Below, in pieces: positions 1-13,998 of a stretch of 64,000 nucleotides of DNA. The translations under genes and the position numbers were made by a program. Within the stretch, counting starts at the first letter, position 1, and each line of letters begins with the position of its first letter. Origin of the DNA: Osedax fenrisi (Eukaryota; Annelida; Polychaeta; Sabellida; Siboglinidae); the NCBI GenBank assembly GCA_964019155.1, contig OZ025243.1:19327533-19391532 (forward strand), read 5' to 3'. The notes beneath the pieces were generated by a model that searched no databases, was not told the origin of the DNA, and saw nothing but the letters and a program-made list of their open reading frames with translations.

Positions 1-213
1 CCTAGGGATAAGGGGTAAGCTGAGATGCATGGCTGCATTACACACTTTATTACCTAAAATCGCGTATTTGCGGAATATCGATCCTTATATTAGTGTAATA
101 ATACATATATATATATATTAATCATATCATAACTTTTATTTAAATACAAATTAAAAAACAATAATATGAATTGTATTATTATAATAATAACATAAGCTAT
201 AATGATAAGCTTT

Positions 214-3004
214 CTTGGTATATATACCTTGATAACCAACTTGGTATATATACCTTGATAACCAACTTGGTATATATACCTTGATAAGCAACTTGGTATA
301 TATACCTTGATAATCAACTTGGTATATATACCTTGATAAGCAACTTGGTATATATACCTTGATAAGCAACTTGGTATATATACCTTGATAAGCAACTTGG
401 TATATATACCTTGATAAGCAACTTGGTATATATACCTTGATAAGCAACTTGGTATATATACCTTGATAAGCAACTTGGTATATATACCTTGATAACCAAC
501 TTGGTATATATACCTTGATAAGCAACTTGGTATATATACCTTGATAACCAACTTGGTATATATACCTTGATAAGCAACTTGGTATATATACCTTGATAAG
601 CAACTTGGTATATATACCTTGATAACCAACTTGGTATATATACCTTGATAAGCAACTTGGTATATATACCTTGATAAGCAACTTGGTATATATACCTTGA
701 TAACCAACTTGGTATATATACCTTGATAAGCAACTTGGTATATATACCTTGATAAGCAACTTGGTATATATACCTTGATAAGCAACTTGGTATATATACC
801 TTGATAAGCAACTTGGTATATATACCTTGATAAGCAACTTGGTATATATACCTTGATAAGCAACTTGGTATATATACCTTGATAAGCAACTTGGTATATA
901 TACCTTGATAAGCAACTTGGTATATATACCTTGATAAGCAACTTGGTATATATACCTTGATAAGCAACTTGGTATATATACCTTGATAAGCAACTTGGTA
1001 TATATACCTTGATAACCAACTTGGTATATATACCTTGATAAGCAACTTGGTATATATACCTTGATAAGCAACTTGGTATATATACCTTGATAAGCAACTT
1101 GGTATATATACCTTGATAAGCAACTTGGTACATATACCTTGATAAGCAACTTGGTATATATACCTTGATAAGCAACTTGGTATATATACCTTGATAACCA
1201 ACTTGGTATATATACCTTGATAAGCAACTTGGTATATATACCTTGATAAGCAACTTGGTATATATACCTTGATAAGCAACTTGGTATATATACCTTGATA
1301 AGCAACTTGGTATATATACCTTGATAAGCAACTTGGTATATATACCTTGATAAGCAACTTGGTATATATACCTTGATAAGCAACTTGGTATATATACCTT
1401 GATAACCAACTTGGTATATATACCTTGATAAGCAACTTGGTATATATACCTTGATAAGCAACTTGGTATATATACCTTGATAACCAACTTGGTATATATA
1501 CCTTGATAAGCAACTTGGTATATATACCTTGATAAGCAACTTGGTATATATACCTTGATAACCAACTTGGTATATATACCTTGATAAGCAACTTGGTATA
1601 TATACCTTGATAAGCAACTTGGTATATATACCTTGATAAGCAACTTGGTATATATACCTTGATAAGCAACTTGGTATATATACCTTGATAAGCAACTTGG
1701 TATATATACCTTGATAAGCAACTTGGTATATATACCTTGATAAGCAACTTGGTATATATACCTTGATAAGCAACTTGGTATATATACCTTGATAAGCAAC
1801 TTGGTATATATACCTTGATAAGCAACTTGGTATATATACCTTGATAAGCAACTTGGTATATATACCTTGATAACCAACTTGGTATATATACCTTGATAAG
1901 CAACTTGGTATATATACCTTGATAAGCAACTTGGTATATATACCTTGATAAGCAACTTGGTATATATACCTTGATAAGCAACTTGGTACATATACCTTGA
2001 TAAGCAACTTGGTATATATACCTTGATAAGCAACTTGGTATATATACCTTGATAACCAACTTGGTATATATACCTTGATAAGCAACTTGGTATATATACC
2101 TTGATAAGCAACTTGGTATATATACCTTGATAAGCAACTTGGTATATATACCTTGATAAGCAACTTGGTATATATACCTTGATAAGCAACTTGGTATATA
2201 TACCTTGATAAGCAACTTGGTATATATACCTTGATAACCAACTTGGTATATATACCTTGATAACCAACTTGGTATATATACCTTGATAAGCAACTTGGTA
2301 TATATACCTTGATAAGCAACTTGGTATATATACCTTGATAAGCAACTTGGTATATATACCTTGATAAGCAACTTGGTATATATACCTTGATAAGCAACTT
2401 GGTATATATACCTTGATAAGAAACTTGGTATATATACCTTGATAAGCAACTTGGTATATATACCTTGATAAGCAACTTGGTATATATACCTTGATAAGCA
2501 ACTTGGTATATATACCTTGATAAGCAACTTGGTATATATACCTTGATAAGCAACTTGGTATATATACCTTGATAAGCAACTTGGTATATATACCTTGATA
2601 AGCAACTTGGTATATATACCTTGATAAGCAACTTGGTATATATACCTTGATAACCAACTTGGTATATATACCTTGATAAGCAACTTGGTATATATACCTT
2701 GATAAGCAACTTGGTATATATACCTTGATAAGCAACTTGGTATATATACCTTGATAAGCAACTTGGTATATATACCTTGATAAGCAACTTGGTATATATA
2801 CCTTGATAAGCAACTTGGTATATATACCTTGATAAGCAACTTGGTATATATACCTTGATAAGCAACTTGGTATATATACCTTGATAAGCAACTTGGTATA
2901 TATACCTTGATAAGCAACTTGGTATATATACCTTGATAAGCAACTTTGTATATATACCTTGATAACCAACTTGGTATATATACCTTGATAAGCAACTTGG
3001 TATA
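214..3004. repeat. 26-bp satellite array, about 107 copies
   Basis: The unit is CTTGGTATATATACC followed by TTGATAAGCAA. It holds a perfect 12-bp palindrome, GGTATATATACC. The main variant is AAGC versus AACC, plus rare tatata-to-tacata changes. No unit contains a stop on the minus strand, and 26 is not a multiple of 3, so all three minus frames stay open for over 890 codons. These are not genes. Confidence 0.97.
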
Positions 3005-3103
3005 GCACTTTTATCATAGTAACGTCAATATTATATATGGCATGATCATGTAGGCGCTGACCTATCAATATGCAGCTCCATATTGTGCGGCTGGTTTTAA
3101 ATT

Positions 3104-3142
<39 letters not shown>

Positions 3143-3759
3143 TATGGTAATCATTGATCGTCAACTTTAACAGAAAAATATATATCAATGATATTAATAT
3201 TATTATAAACAATGATAGATCACAAATATAAATCAATGTTCGTAATCGAATGAATATCAATGATTGTAATATAATGACAATCTGTGATCGTAATCAATAC
3301 ATAGCCCCATGATAGTTATCTGATTACTTGCTGGATTGTAATCTGATTACGTATACGAACTTTGATTACTTACTGGGATGTGTTCGCTGATAATATTACA
3401 TGTTTAAATTATATATTCATTTTATTATGTTATATTATATTATAATATGTTGTAAATATATAATATGTAAATTACATAAATATGCATAATTGTTATACTT
3501 GTTGATGTTATTGTATTGCTTAGCATTATAATAAATCGCGTCGGTCCATGTACGAGATGGTTCAAGTTTTAGTGGTTTTCCCTGTGTTCCCTACATTATA
3601 TATAATGTATAATCGTATACTATATTGTATACAATTATATATAATGTTATACTATAATGTATAATGTTAAACTATACTGTATAATGTACGTATACAACCA
3701 TTTAGTTGAACCTATATCCTATACACGATATCACACATTATTGTCGTGCCTGTATACAG
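3005..3759. other. AT-rich stretch between satellite and first seen exon
   Basis: It contains a TA run near 3104-3138 and no convincing exon. The missing N-terminal flytrap exons of the receptor are not recognisable here or in 1-213. Confidence 0.6.
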
Positions 3760-3897
3760 TGCACTCAGGGAAATGGTATAGACGAGATGTACAAACAGCT
3801 CTATCGGAAGCCGTACAAACATATCATCTACTCGGGAGGCTGCTCCACGGTCTGTAGTCCGGTGTCCTTGACCTCTCAACAATGGAATATCACCGTG
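3760..3897 (+). CDS. GABA-B receptor-like, exon A (flytrap domain)
   Basis: The acceptor is tgtatacag and the donor gttacg; both are phase 0. The exon encodes CTQGNGIDEMYKQLY, then SGGCSTV and QQWNITV. These match the flytrap block that in GABBR1 reads CDPG...LYELLY...PGCSSV...WNL. The Ser after GC, used for ligand contact in GABBR1, is kept. An acceptor 9 bp later (cactcag) is possible but would drop the conserved Cys. Confidence 0.8.
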
Positions 3898-4243
3898 GTT
3901 ACGCAACAGTAGCGAGATTGTTACGCAATAGTTACGCAATAGTAGAGAATCGATTTTCTCGGTAGAGAAATAAAATGTATTATCTTGATGCATTATCGCT
4001 GTTAATAAAGATACTTAATTTTATTAATTACTTAATTCGATGAATTTTCTAGATTACTTAGGTTAAATAATTATACTGGTTAACATAATTAATTGAAAAC
4101 GATAAAGTAAAATATTCTCAATAATTTTTCAAGATATTTTCCATCTAAATATTTCATCTAATTATAATTTTACCATATACAATTTTCCCCAAAAACTTTT
4201 ATGTTGACTTCATCATATATATCATATATACCTAGATGCAATT

Positions 4244-4305
<62 letters not shown>

Positions 4306-4309
4306 TAGT

Positions 4310-4340
<31 letters not shown>

Positions 4341-7300
4341 GTATAACTATAGTTATAATTAGATAGTCATATGTATAATATATCTAGATAGGATCAACGA
4401 TAGATTGCATTTCCATCTAACAATTGTTAACTCTATCGTAGATAATAATATGATAGGTAATAGGATAATATTTATATATGTATGTATATATATATATACA
4501 TACATAACATATTTATATTATGAATAGAATATTCACAACCCATAATATATGTACATTCAAAACGACATTTTTATTATGATTAATATTTATTACGAACATA
4601 ATATAAACGTAATATTACGTAACTATTATGATGCCATCGTCACTACGTAATATCGATGACGTCATCACCGCCGCGTCGTAATCAATATGACGTAACACTC
4701 ATCTGGCATATCGCACAGATGTCGGGAAGCTGCACGGCGCCGACATTCTCCGACCGCGAGTTGTACCCTAACTTCTTCCGTACCGTACAACCCGACATCC
4801 GCGATAACCCCAGCTATCTGGCGATACTTCAGATGTTTCGGTGGAGCAAAATAGCCGTGATTCACCAGTCGAACTCTAATTTCGCTAAAGTTAGCGCGCC
4901 AGATTCTATTTATAGATTATTATTCGTCTACACACGTGTGACTAATCGTCCACGGGGTGACTAATATTCGCTTACTAGTAGACCTAATCATTAATTAGTG
5001 TATAGAATAATAATAATACTATTTATTAGAAGAATTTTAATTTTTTTCCGTTAAATTATCATGATATTTATATAATATTTTCTTATAAAGGGCTTCAAAA
5101 TAATATGACTATTTTCTGTTGTTGTTGCCCATATATATGTGTGTATAGTGTTTACTTTTTATCCATCTAGTTTTAAGAAATTGTTTAACATATGATACAT
5201 TATTTCATTATAGCTATATGCAATATATTATTGAATATATATATTAAATAGATTACATATATTTAATATATAATTGTACAATTTTAAATAGCTATTTATA
5301 ATTATGTATCTAGATAGTATTAAAATACAAGTTTCGTTGTAATTGAATATGCTGTTTAGTTAACATGTCGTTATAACTTAATTATATTTACAATATACAA
5401 TATGAAATGTGATTGAGTTATAATGTGATAATTTATAAATGATTATTACGTATAACGATATATTATGAACTAAATTAGTGCCATTTAGACCCTCTCGCTT
5501 GTGCGGGAGGAAACAATAATACGATAACATTTAAATAGTAATAATACGATGAAGATAAAAGAGACAAAAATAAATTATTCAAAATAATAGTTTGGATTAT
5601 TTAGTGATTAGAGGTAGAGAGAAAAGAAGATGTAATATTTATAAATATTGTGTGGGATATAATGGTAGGAGGGGACGTAATCTATAGAGTGGGTCAGCAA
5701 TTTTTAAATGCTCTAGAATTTAGGGAAGTTTTACTAGAGTACCGGGAGATAAGGAGCATTTTAGTAACGAAGAGAAGGAATATTGTACGTTTTTGAATTA
5801 TATCATAGAAATAGCAAACTAGCTACCCTAGGGGTGCAAGAATATATTTAGTTAATTAACCTAAAGTTTATAGAGATAAAACGTAATATATAATGCCTGT
5901 GTATACAGCTATATATAGCTATCTATAGATATGGGTCAGTTGAATAAGGCGATAGATACACGGATAGTAGGTCGTTTATTAAATCCATCCCGGACCAATA
6001 AAATAAGTATTAAAATATTATTTAAAAGTGATCTTATATAATTATGTATGCAACAATAAATCGGCTCTCGTTAAAACCATGGTTACCTTAACATTAGAGC
6101 GGCTTCGAATGGACATTACAGTCTTATGGTTATACATGAAACATTCCTGAATGGGATGAAAGGACTCCACCAAAATAAAATAGAAATAGATAAATATTAA
6201 CCTCTTATTTAATCACACAAAATCCCTCATATCTTCCAAAGTGCATATATTCCTTCCAAATAAACAGAAACCGCACTAGCTAAGATATCCAGCGATATTC
6301 TCACTAACCTTGATAACAAAAATGGCACAATACTCGCATTACTTGATCTCTCCTCTGCGTTTGACACTATTGACCACACGCTTCTAATACACCGTCTTAC
6401 ATCTATAGGTATCACTGGTACTGCACACAAATGTCTATCCTCATTCATAACCAACCGAACTTCCTCAGTTTTAGTTCACTCATCCGTTCATCTTCCCGTC
6501 TTGTAACACACGGTGTAACACACGGTGTCCTTGGACCAATACTCTTCAACATTTACATAATTCCCCTTCTCCACCTTATCTCGAATTATCCAGTTAGCTT
6601 CCATACATATGCAGACGACATCCAACTTTATGTAAAATGTACAGAAAACGTTAATTTTGCACCTGACATCCTTTCCTCTACTATTACCACCATTCATACC
6701 TGGCTCACAATAAACTCCCTCGCCTTTAACCCAATTAAAACCAAGGCTATCTTCCTTCACCTTCCACTCCGAAGTAAAAATTTACAAACTCCCCCTCCAA
6801 TTAACATTAATGGACAGCTCATCATGTACTCAACCCATGTCAAAAATCTTGGTGTTATATTTGACAATACTTTTAATTTTTGCAGACAATTGTCCCACAT
6901 AACAAAACTATTAAACTATCAACTACATTCACTACGCCTTATTCGTCATTCAATATCAATATCCACTGCTACTATTATAGCTTCTGCTTACATACTACCT
7001 CTATTCGACTACTGAAATGTTATCCTTTACAATACCCCCTCATCGTATATTACTAAACTCCAAATTCTTCAAAATTCTATAGCTAGGTGTATATTCATTA
7101 TACCAAAATACTCCCATACTCATATATCTCCATTCATAGTTAAACTCCACTGGCTACCTGTGCGCCATAGAATCCTATATAAAACTCTACTATTGGCTCA
7201 TAAAGCAATCCACCATGACTCTCCTGACTACCTAGCATCCCTACTCAAACTTAAATTACCAACTAGTACCACTACACGCTCCACCAATACGTTTCTACTT

Positions 7301-8068
7301 CAACTTCCTCCTAAACACAACTTACATTCAACCAACACTCGCACCTGCAGGGGCAATATCCGTCCCATACTCCTAGAACACTCTCCCCACATCCATCCGT
7401 ACTACACCATCAACCTCCAACTTCAAGAAACTACTGAAAACCTACCTGTTTAATATGAAACATTAACTTAAAATATATATGGACGGCCGATTGCTTTATA
7501 AGCACAGTTCGCAGTCCGAAAACCGAAAAATGTAAAAAATGTAATGTATGTAACCTATATACATTTATTAACAGTCGATATCGCATTTATTGAATATATT
7601 CGAAGATGGGAACATCAGTATCATCACCAACGAGATCTTTCATAAAGATCCTTACCTGCAATTGTCCAACATTCAGGTTTATGTCATGTCACTTCACGAT
7701 GCGGTTATTGTCATTGATTTGTATATATATATATATACATTTACGTATTGAAAACATTAATTAATATTTTCCGAATCGTAATATTAATATATAAGATATA
7801 CTTGTATGATATATCTATCTATATATAGAATACACGCGTATATGGCGTGATCGCGTGTGGATTTATTTGTGTACATTGCCGTGGCCGCCGTCTTAAACAT
7901 AATATGGCCCACGGTCAAACACAATGAAGTGCCTAATATGTACTTGGTAACGTATTACAATAGTAAGAGTTAAGTAATATCGCATTGTTATGTAATTAAT
8001 TACATTACATTTTATTAGATTCTATATATATATTAATAATTACAATAACTTACATAACTTACAAAATA

Positions 8069-8111
<43 letters not shown>

Positions 8112-9694
8112 TATTTATATACGCTCAGGACTCATGACCTTATATATAAGAATATCTTCTATAGAAGATAATATGATATATGAAATAATTTAAATATTCG
8201 GATAACATGTAACAACTATAATAATACAATAGGCCTATATAATATAATATGCCTATATGTATACATACAAAGTATATCAGTTACACAGTTCCCAACCTTT
8301 TTTTCACTATTACCCTTTATGATAATTTTTAATTAAAAAAAATATACCATATGGTCATATGACCCAATGATACATTTTATTGTGTTATTATTAAACTTTA
8401 GTCATACACGAATAATATAAACTATATAGTTTAAATTATATAATATATTTATATATATAAATATTTTATATATCTAAGATATTATTATATATATATATAA
8501 GGCTATATGACCTAATAAACCTATAGGCTATTAGGTTACTTACCTATTACTGTTCATATAATAATTATATATATATATGTGTGTGTGTATAAGTATATAT
8601 AGCATGACAATAATGTGTTTATATGTGATTACAATGGACAATATAGACCTACTTACCAAATCTAAAATTAATCCTAAATAGTTTCCATTATATGTCGAGT
8701 CTATATATTGATTAGCACTTCTACATAATATTCCTCGCGTACACATAACAATGTATGATATCGATATTAACATTGTTAATTCGCTTCTTCAATAATGTTT
8801 CTTGTTTTTCTATAGAGCTTTATAAACTATAGTTTATAAAGTAATTCGTTCATACTATTTGATCTATTCCCCATATATGGTGAAGGCTATAGGCTATAGG
8901 GCTATAGCCTATAACCATGTATATATACACATATATCAAAGATTTTTCTAAGTCTTCGCAAAATCTGTGCATATATGTTGACCTCTATTGTCACTCGAGC
9001 ACGTGTTCTACACGTTTACAATCATTGTATACAATAGTATGTTTACTTGTGTAACTTTCGAGTTATTATTTCACGATAAGTTGTATATGACGAAAAAATA
9101 ATTAATTACTTACGGTGAAAAACGTTATCGCGAATGAGGTATAATGTATACATTAGTCTGCTTCTTTGGAAATATAATTATTGAATGTTGGTCAATTTCT
9201 CTTGTTATTTAAAGAAGTATACTGTATGTATACTATTATGTATAGTATAGTAACTATATTGTAGTATAATATAGTAATTTATTTAAATATGTATACCATG
9301 ATACCATTTTCTACTTACTTCTTTTGATCAGAAATTAATCTTTTAATGTATACATGAATATATCTATACGTATATTCCAGTATCCTAAATCATATCATTA
9401 CTAGTAATGAGCTCACCTTGATTCTAAATAGAAATGTAATCAATCATATCGCATACACTATTAGAAACATATCCTGAGCATAACAAGTATAGAAAATATA
9501 TGTAATTAAGATTATATTAATATAATATGATATACTTATTGACTAACTCTCTGATTAACTGCAACATTATTATCTTTTTGTGCATCGTTCTTATTCCATA
9601 CCTGAATTTAATCGTAATGCTTAGTTGAAATATATTTCAACTAACCATATATAATATGATATATCAACTGTAACCTCGTCAGAAATATAATTGT

Positions 9695-9734
<40 letters not shown>

Positions 9735-10331
9735 TAGATAGGTATATATTTAGTAATTATTATTTACATACATGTAGATATACCTATATTGTTTAACCTC
9801 ACTAAAATAATATCTACCATGGTTGCAGTTATGCATATAAATAGTTATAAAATTGTGAATTGTTTAATAATATAAATAATATTAATAATTAATTATCATA
9901 ATTATTTTTATTAAAAGTTTATAAAACAAGTCAAACCTAAAAATTGTCTTAATTCAAATACTATAATTTTAATAAAAGATTTATAAAATATGTTAGATAT
10001 ATATAACAATTACATTTTCTAGATATAAATTATAACCCCTCACAGAAACGTGGAGCTCGCATTATCTATGGAATGTTCTACGAGGATGTCGCAGTGGACG
10101 TGATGTGCAAGGTTACGTAGGGGTCAACTGTGCCGATATAGGGGTCAGGGTTACTGTAATGGTTAATGAAGGGTCGGGGTTAACGTAAGGGTTAATCAAG
10201 GGGTTGGGATTAACGTAGATATTAGTGGAGGGTCAAGCTATCGAGGGAAACTTAACCTAGTATATGCGGATCATCGGAGGTCTAGAATATAGTGAGGTTT
10301 GGATAGTAACTCGATACATAACAGCCATGAA

Positions 10332-10369
<38 letters not shown>

Positions 10370-10874
10370 CGTATTTGATATTTTATATACAGGTTGATAT
10401 AGAAGGTATAAAGCGATATTCATACCTATATATTTACTACGTATATTATATAATACATATATATTCTTAATAATTTGTAAATATGTGTAGTATTATTTCT
10501 CTATAAGTTAAACCTATCAAGTTATATGTAAATAATAAAACGTATTGTTATATTAAATAATACCAGTTGTATATTCTAAATGAACATTTGATCCGAGCAT
10601 ATTCTGTAGGTGTGATTCATAGTATGATTCACACTTGATAGACGTATCGATATATCAACATGTCATCACATCGCAGATGAATAAATAAATGGAATATCAA
10701 AAAATAGGATATACATATAATAATCAATATTTGTTATATATGTGTCATATATATCATATAATATAGAATTAATCAAAATATATTATAAACGATTTTTAAA
10801 AAACTAATCAAATTATATAATATGATATGTAGGTTATATAATATGTTAAAATAAAATAATCTATTAATAATATG

Positions 10875-10912
<38 letters not shown>

Positions 10913-13900
10913 TAAATAATAGCAAAGTATATACAATACACGTGTACAATAACTATAGGCATATAAGCTAGGACTGTATGGAGTTAATATACAATGGATT
11001 CTGCCGGACTGGTTCGGTAGAGATTGGTTGGTTAATTATAAACTTAAATAGTTAATTAGTTAATTAGATAATGTATATATAATATATATATTATATATTA
11101 TATATTATATATGCTTAATTGTTCATCGAATACATTATATATCTACGAAACTTTAAATTTTTATAAGCTTATTATTTATCGGGAATAATATATGTATACC
11201 GTAAATATTATACATCACTACAATTGCAATTGTATCCATTTATATATTATTACTAGCCGTACCCGACCCGGCGTTGCTCGGTTTTGATTATTTTCCTATA
11301 TATTATATATTAATTATAGCTATTCCTGATTCTTAATTGATATATATATAATACAATAAATGTTAGCTGACATACAAAACAAAGTAGAAAACATTTTCAA
11401 ATAATATGTTAAAAAATACAACAAATATTTCAAATATTACAAAATATGTTTTAAAAAAATGTCTAAAACCCAAACCTAAACCCAAACACAAACCGTACAC
11501 TACCCTGCGTTGCTAGGTTTTTGATTATTTGCCTATTAATTGTAGCTATTCCTGATTATACTTAGCTAATATTTAATTGTTTTCTTCTAACTAATATTTA
11601 CTAATTCTAACTGTATCCGATGTAGACTCAGCGTTGTTCGTTTTTAAGATTATTTGTAAAATATTTGGTAAGATTACAAATAATAATTTAAAATATTACA
11701 AAATATATTTTTAAAAAGTGTCTAAAAATATTTTAAGAAATATAAAAAATATTTCAACATATTAGTAGCCATACCTGATTTTTAATGCCTATTAATTTTT
11801 TTTATTAATTATAGCTATTCCTGATTATTCTAAAATATATAATTGCTAAAAATTGCAAAAAAATATATAAAATATTACAAAATATGTTTTAAAAACAAAC
11901 CATACCCGACCCGGCATTTATTGGTTTTTGTTTGTTTGCCTATCTATTATTTATTATTTATTAATTAGGGCAATTTCTGATTCTATATTTCTAGTATATA
12001 CAATTAAATAAAGTTTATTTAAAATACAAACAAATATAGAAAAATATTGTTTATAATATTTAAAAAATTAGTGAACAAATATTTCAAAAAATATTTTAAA
12101 AAATACAACAAATATTTCAAATATTACAAAATATGTTGAAAACCCAAACCCAAACCGTCCCAAAACGGCGTTGATCGGTTTTTAATTATATGCCTATCTA
12201 TACTTTATTAATTATAACTATTCCTGATTTAGAATTGTTTGCCGAACCCAACCCGACGTTGCTCGTTTTTTTATTATTTGCCTATCAATTATTAATTATA
12301 GTTATTCCTAATTATGCATAGCTATTCTTTAATTGTTGTCTTCTAACTAATATTTAATAAATCTAACTGTATCCGATGTAGATCTAGCGTTGTTCTTTTT
12401 AAGACTTATTTGTAAAATATTTTGTAAAAATACAAAAATACAAAAATACTTTAAAATATTATAAAATATATTTTTAAAAAGTGTCTAAAAATATTTTTTA
12501 AATATAAAAAATATTTCAACATATTAGCAGTCATACCCTACCCGGCGTTGCTAGGTTTTTGATTGTTTGACTATTTATTTTTATTAATTATAGCTATTCC
12601 TGATTATTCTAAAATATATAATTGCTAACAAATACAAAAAATATTTAAAATATTACAAAATATGTTTTAAAAAAATGTCGAAAACTCAAACCTAAACCCA
12701 AATCCAAACAGTACTCGACTCGACATTTATCGGTTTTTGATTGTTTGCCTATTTATTATTTATTAATTAGAGCTATTCCTGATCCTACATTTCTAGTATA
12801 TACAATTAAATAAAATTAAACATATGTAGAAACATATTTTTTTTAATATTTAAAAAATTAGATAAAAAATATTTCAAAAAATACAACAGATATTTCAAAT
12901 ATTCCAAAATATGTTGAAAACCTAAACCCAAACAGTTCCAAATCGGCGTTGCTCGGTTTTTTATTATTTGCCTATCTATCATTTATTAATTATAACTATT
13001 CCTGATTTGGAATTTCTTGCCGTACCCAACTTTGCTTTACTCGTTGTTTGATAGCTTACCTATCTATTATTTATTATTTATGGCTATTCATGATTCTGCT
13101 TTTCATATACAATAACATAAATTGTTGCTAAAATTCAAACAAATTTATACAAATATTAATATCTCAAAAATTAGTGGAAAAATATTTCAAAAATATTTCA
13201 AATAATATTTAAAAAAATACAACACATATTTCCAATATTACAAAATAGTACTTAATAAATATCGAAAACCCAAACCGCACCCTGCGTTGATCGATTTTTG
13301 ATTGTTTGCCTATCTATTATTTATTAAGTATAGCTATTCCTGATTCTGTATTCCTAGTATACAACAAATATTTCCAAATATTACAAAATATATTTTTTAT
13401 AAATGTTCTACAAATATTTTAAAAAGTATATTATTATATCTTATAATATTTATATATTTATTATATAATTATAATATTTTAATTATATCTTAAAATAATA
13501 ATATTTCAACGAATAGTTGAAAAATATAAAAAATTATTTCAAATAATATTTTTTAAAATACAAAAAATATAAATAATATTACAAAATATATTTTAAAAAA
13601 ATTTCAAAAAAATGTTTAAAAATATTTAAAAAAAACTTCAAAAATATTTCAAAAAATGTCAAAAATATTTCAAAAATATTTCAAAAAATTTCCAAAATTT
13701 CCAAAAATTTCAAAAAAAAATCAAAAAAAATTCAAAAAAATAGTTCGAAAAAATGTAAAAAAAATATTTCAAAAATGCGACGCCGAAGATTTTGGACGAC
13801 AAAAAATCATTTTAATGGCAAAAAGTCAATTTTTCAGGTTTTTCTGGGGTACGCGGTATAAAATTCAAAAAATTTTCCGGACCAAGACCATACTGTTGCA

Positions 13901-13967
13901 AATTTATTAAGATCGGGTATAACATATTTTCGCGACGTACCCCGGTTCTCGAGTTACCTCACCAGAT

Positions 13968-13998
<31 letters not shown>

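Noticed and set aside
90..3260. Three overlapping minus-strand open frames of 893 to 1056 codons encoding KVYIPSCLSRYIYQVAYQ-type repeats
   Set aside because: They are by-products of a stop-free 26-bp satellite read in three frames; no promoter, splice or codon signal supports a protein.
4656..4718. ATG-started extension of receptor exon B upstream
   Set aside because: Homology begins exactly at the acceptor before 4719, and the preceding exon joins in phase; the upstream codons show no similarity.
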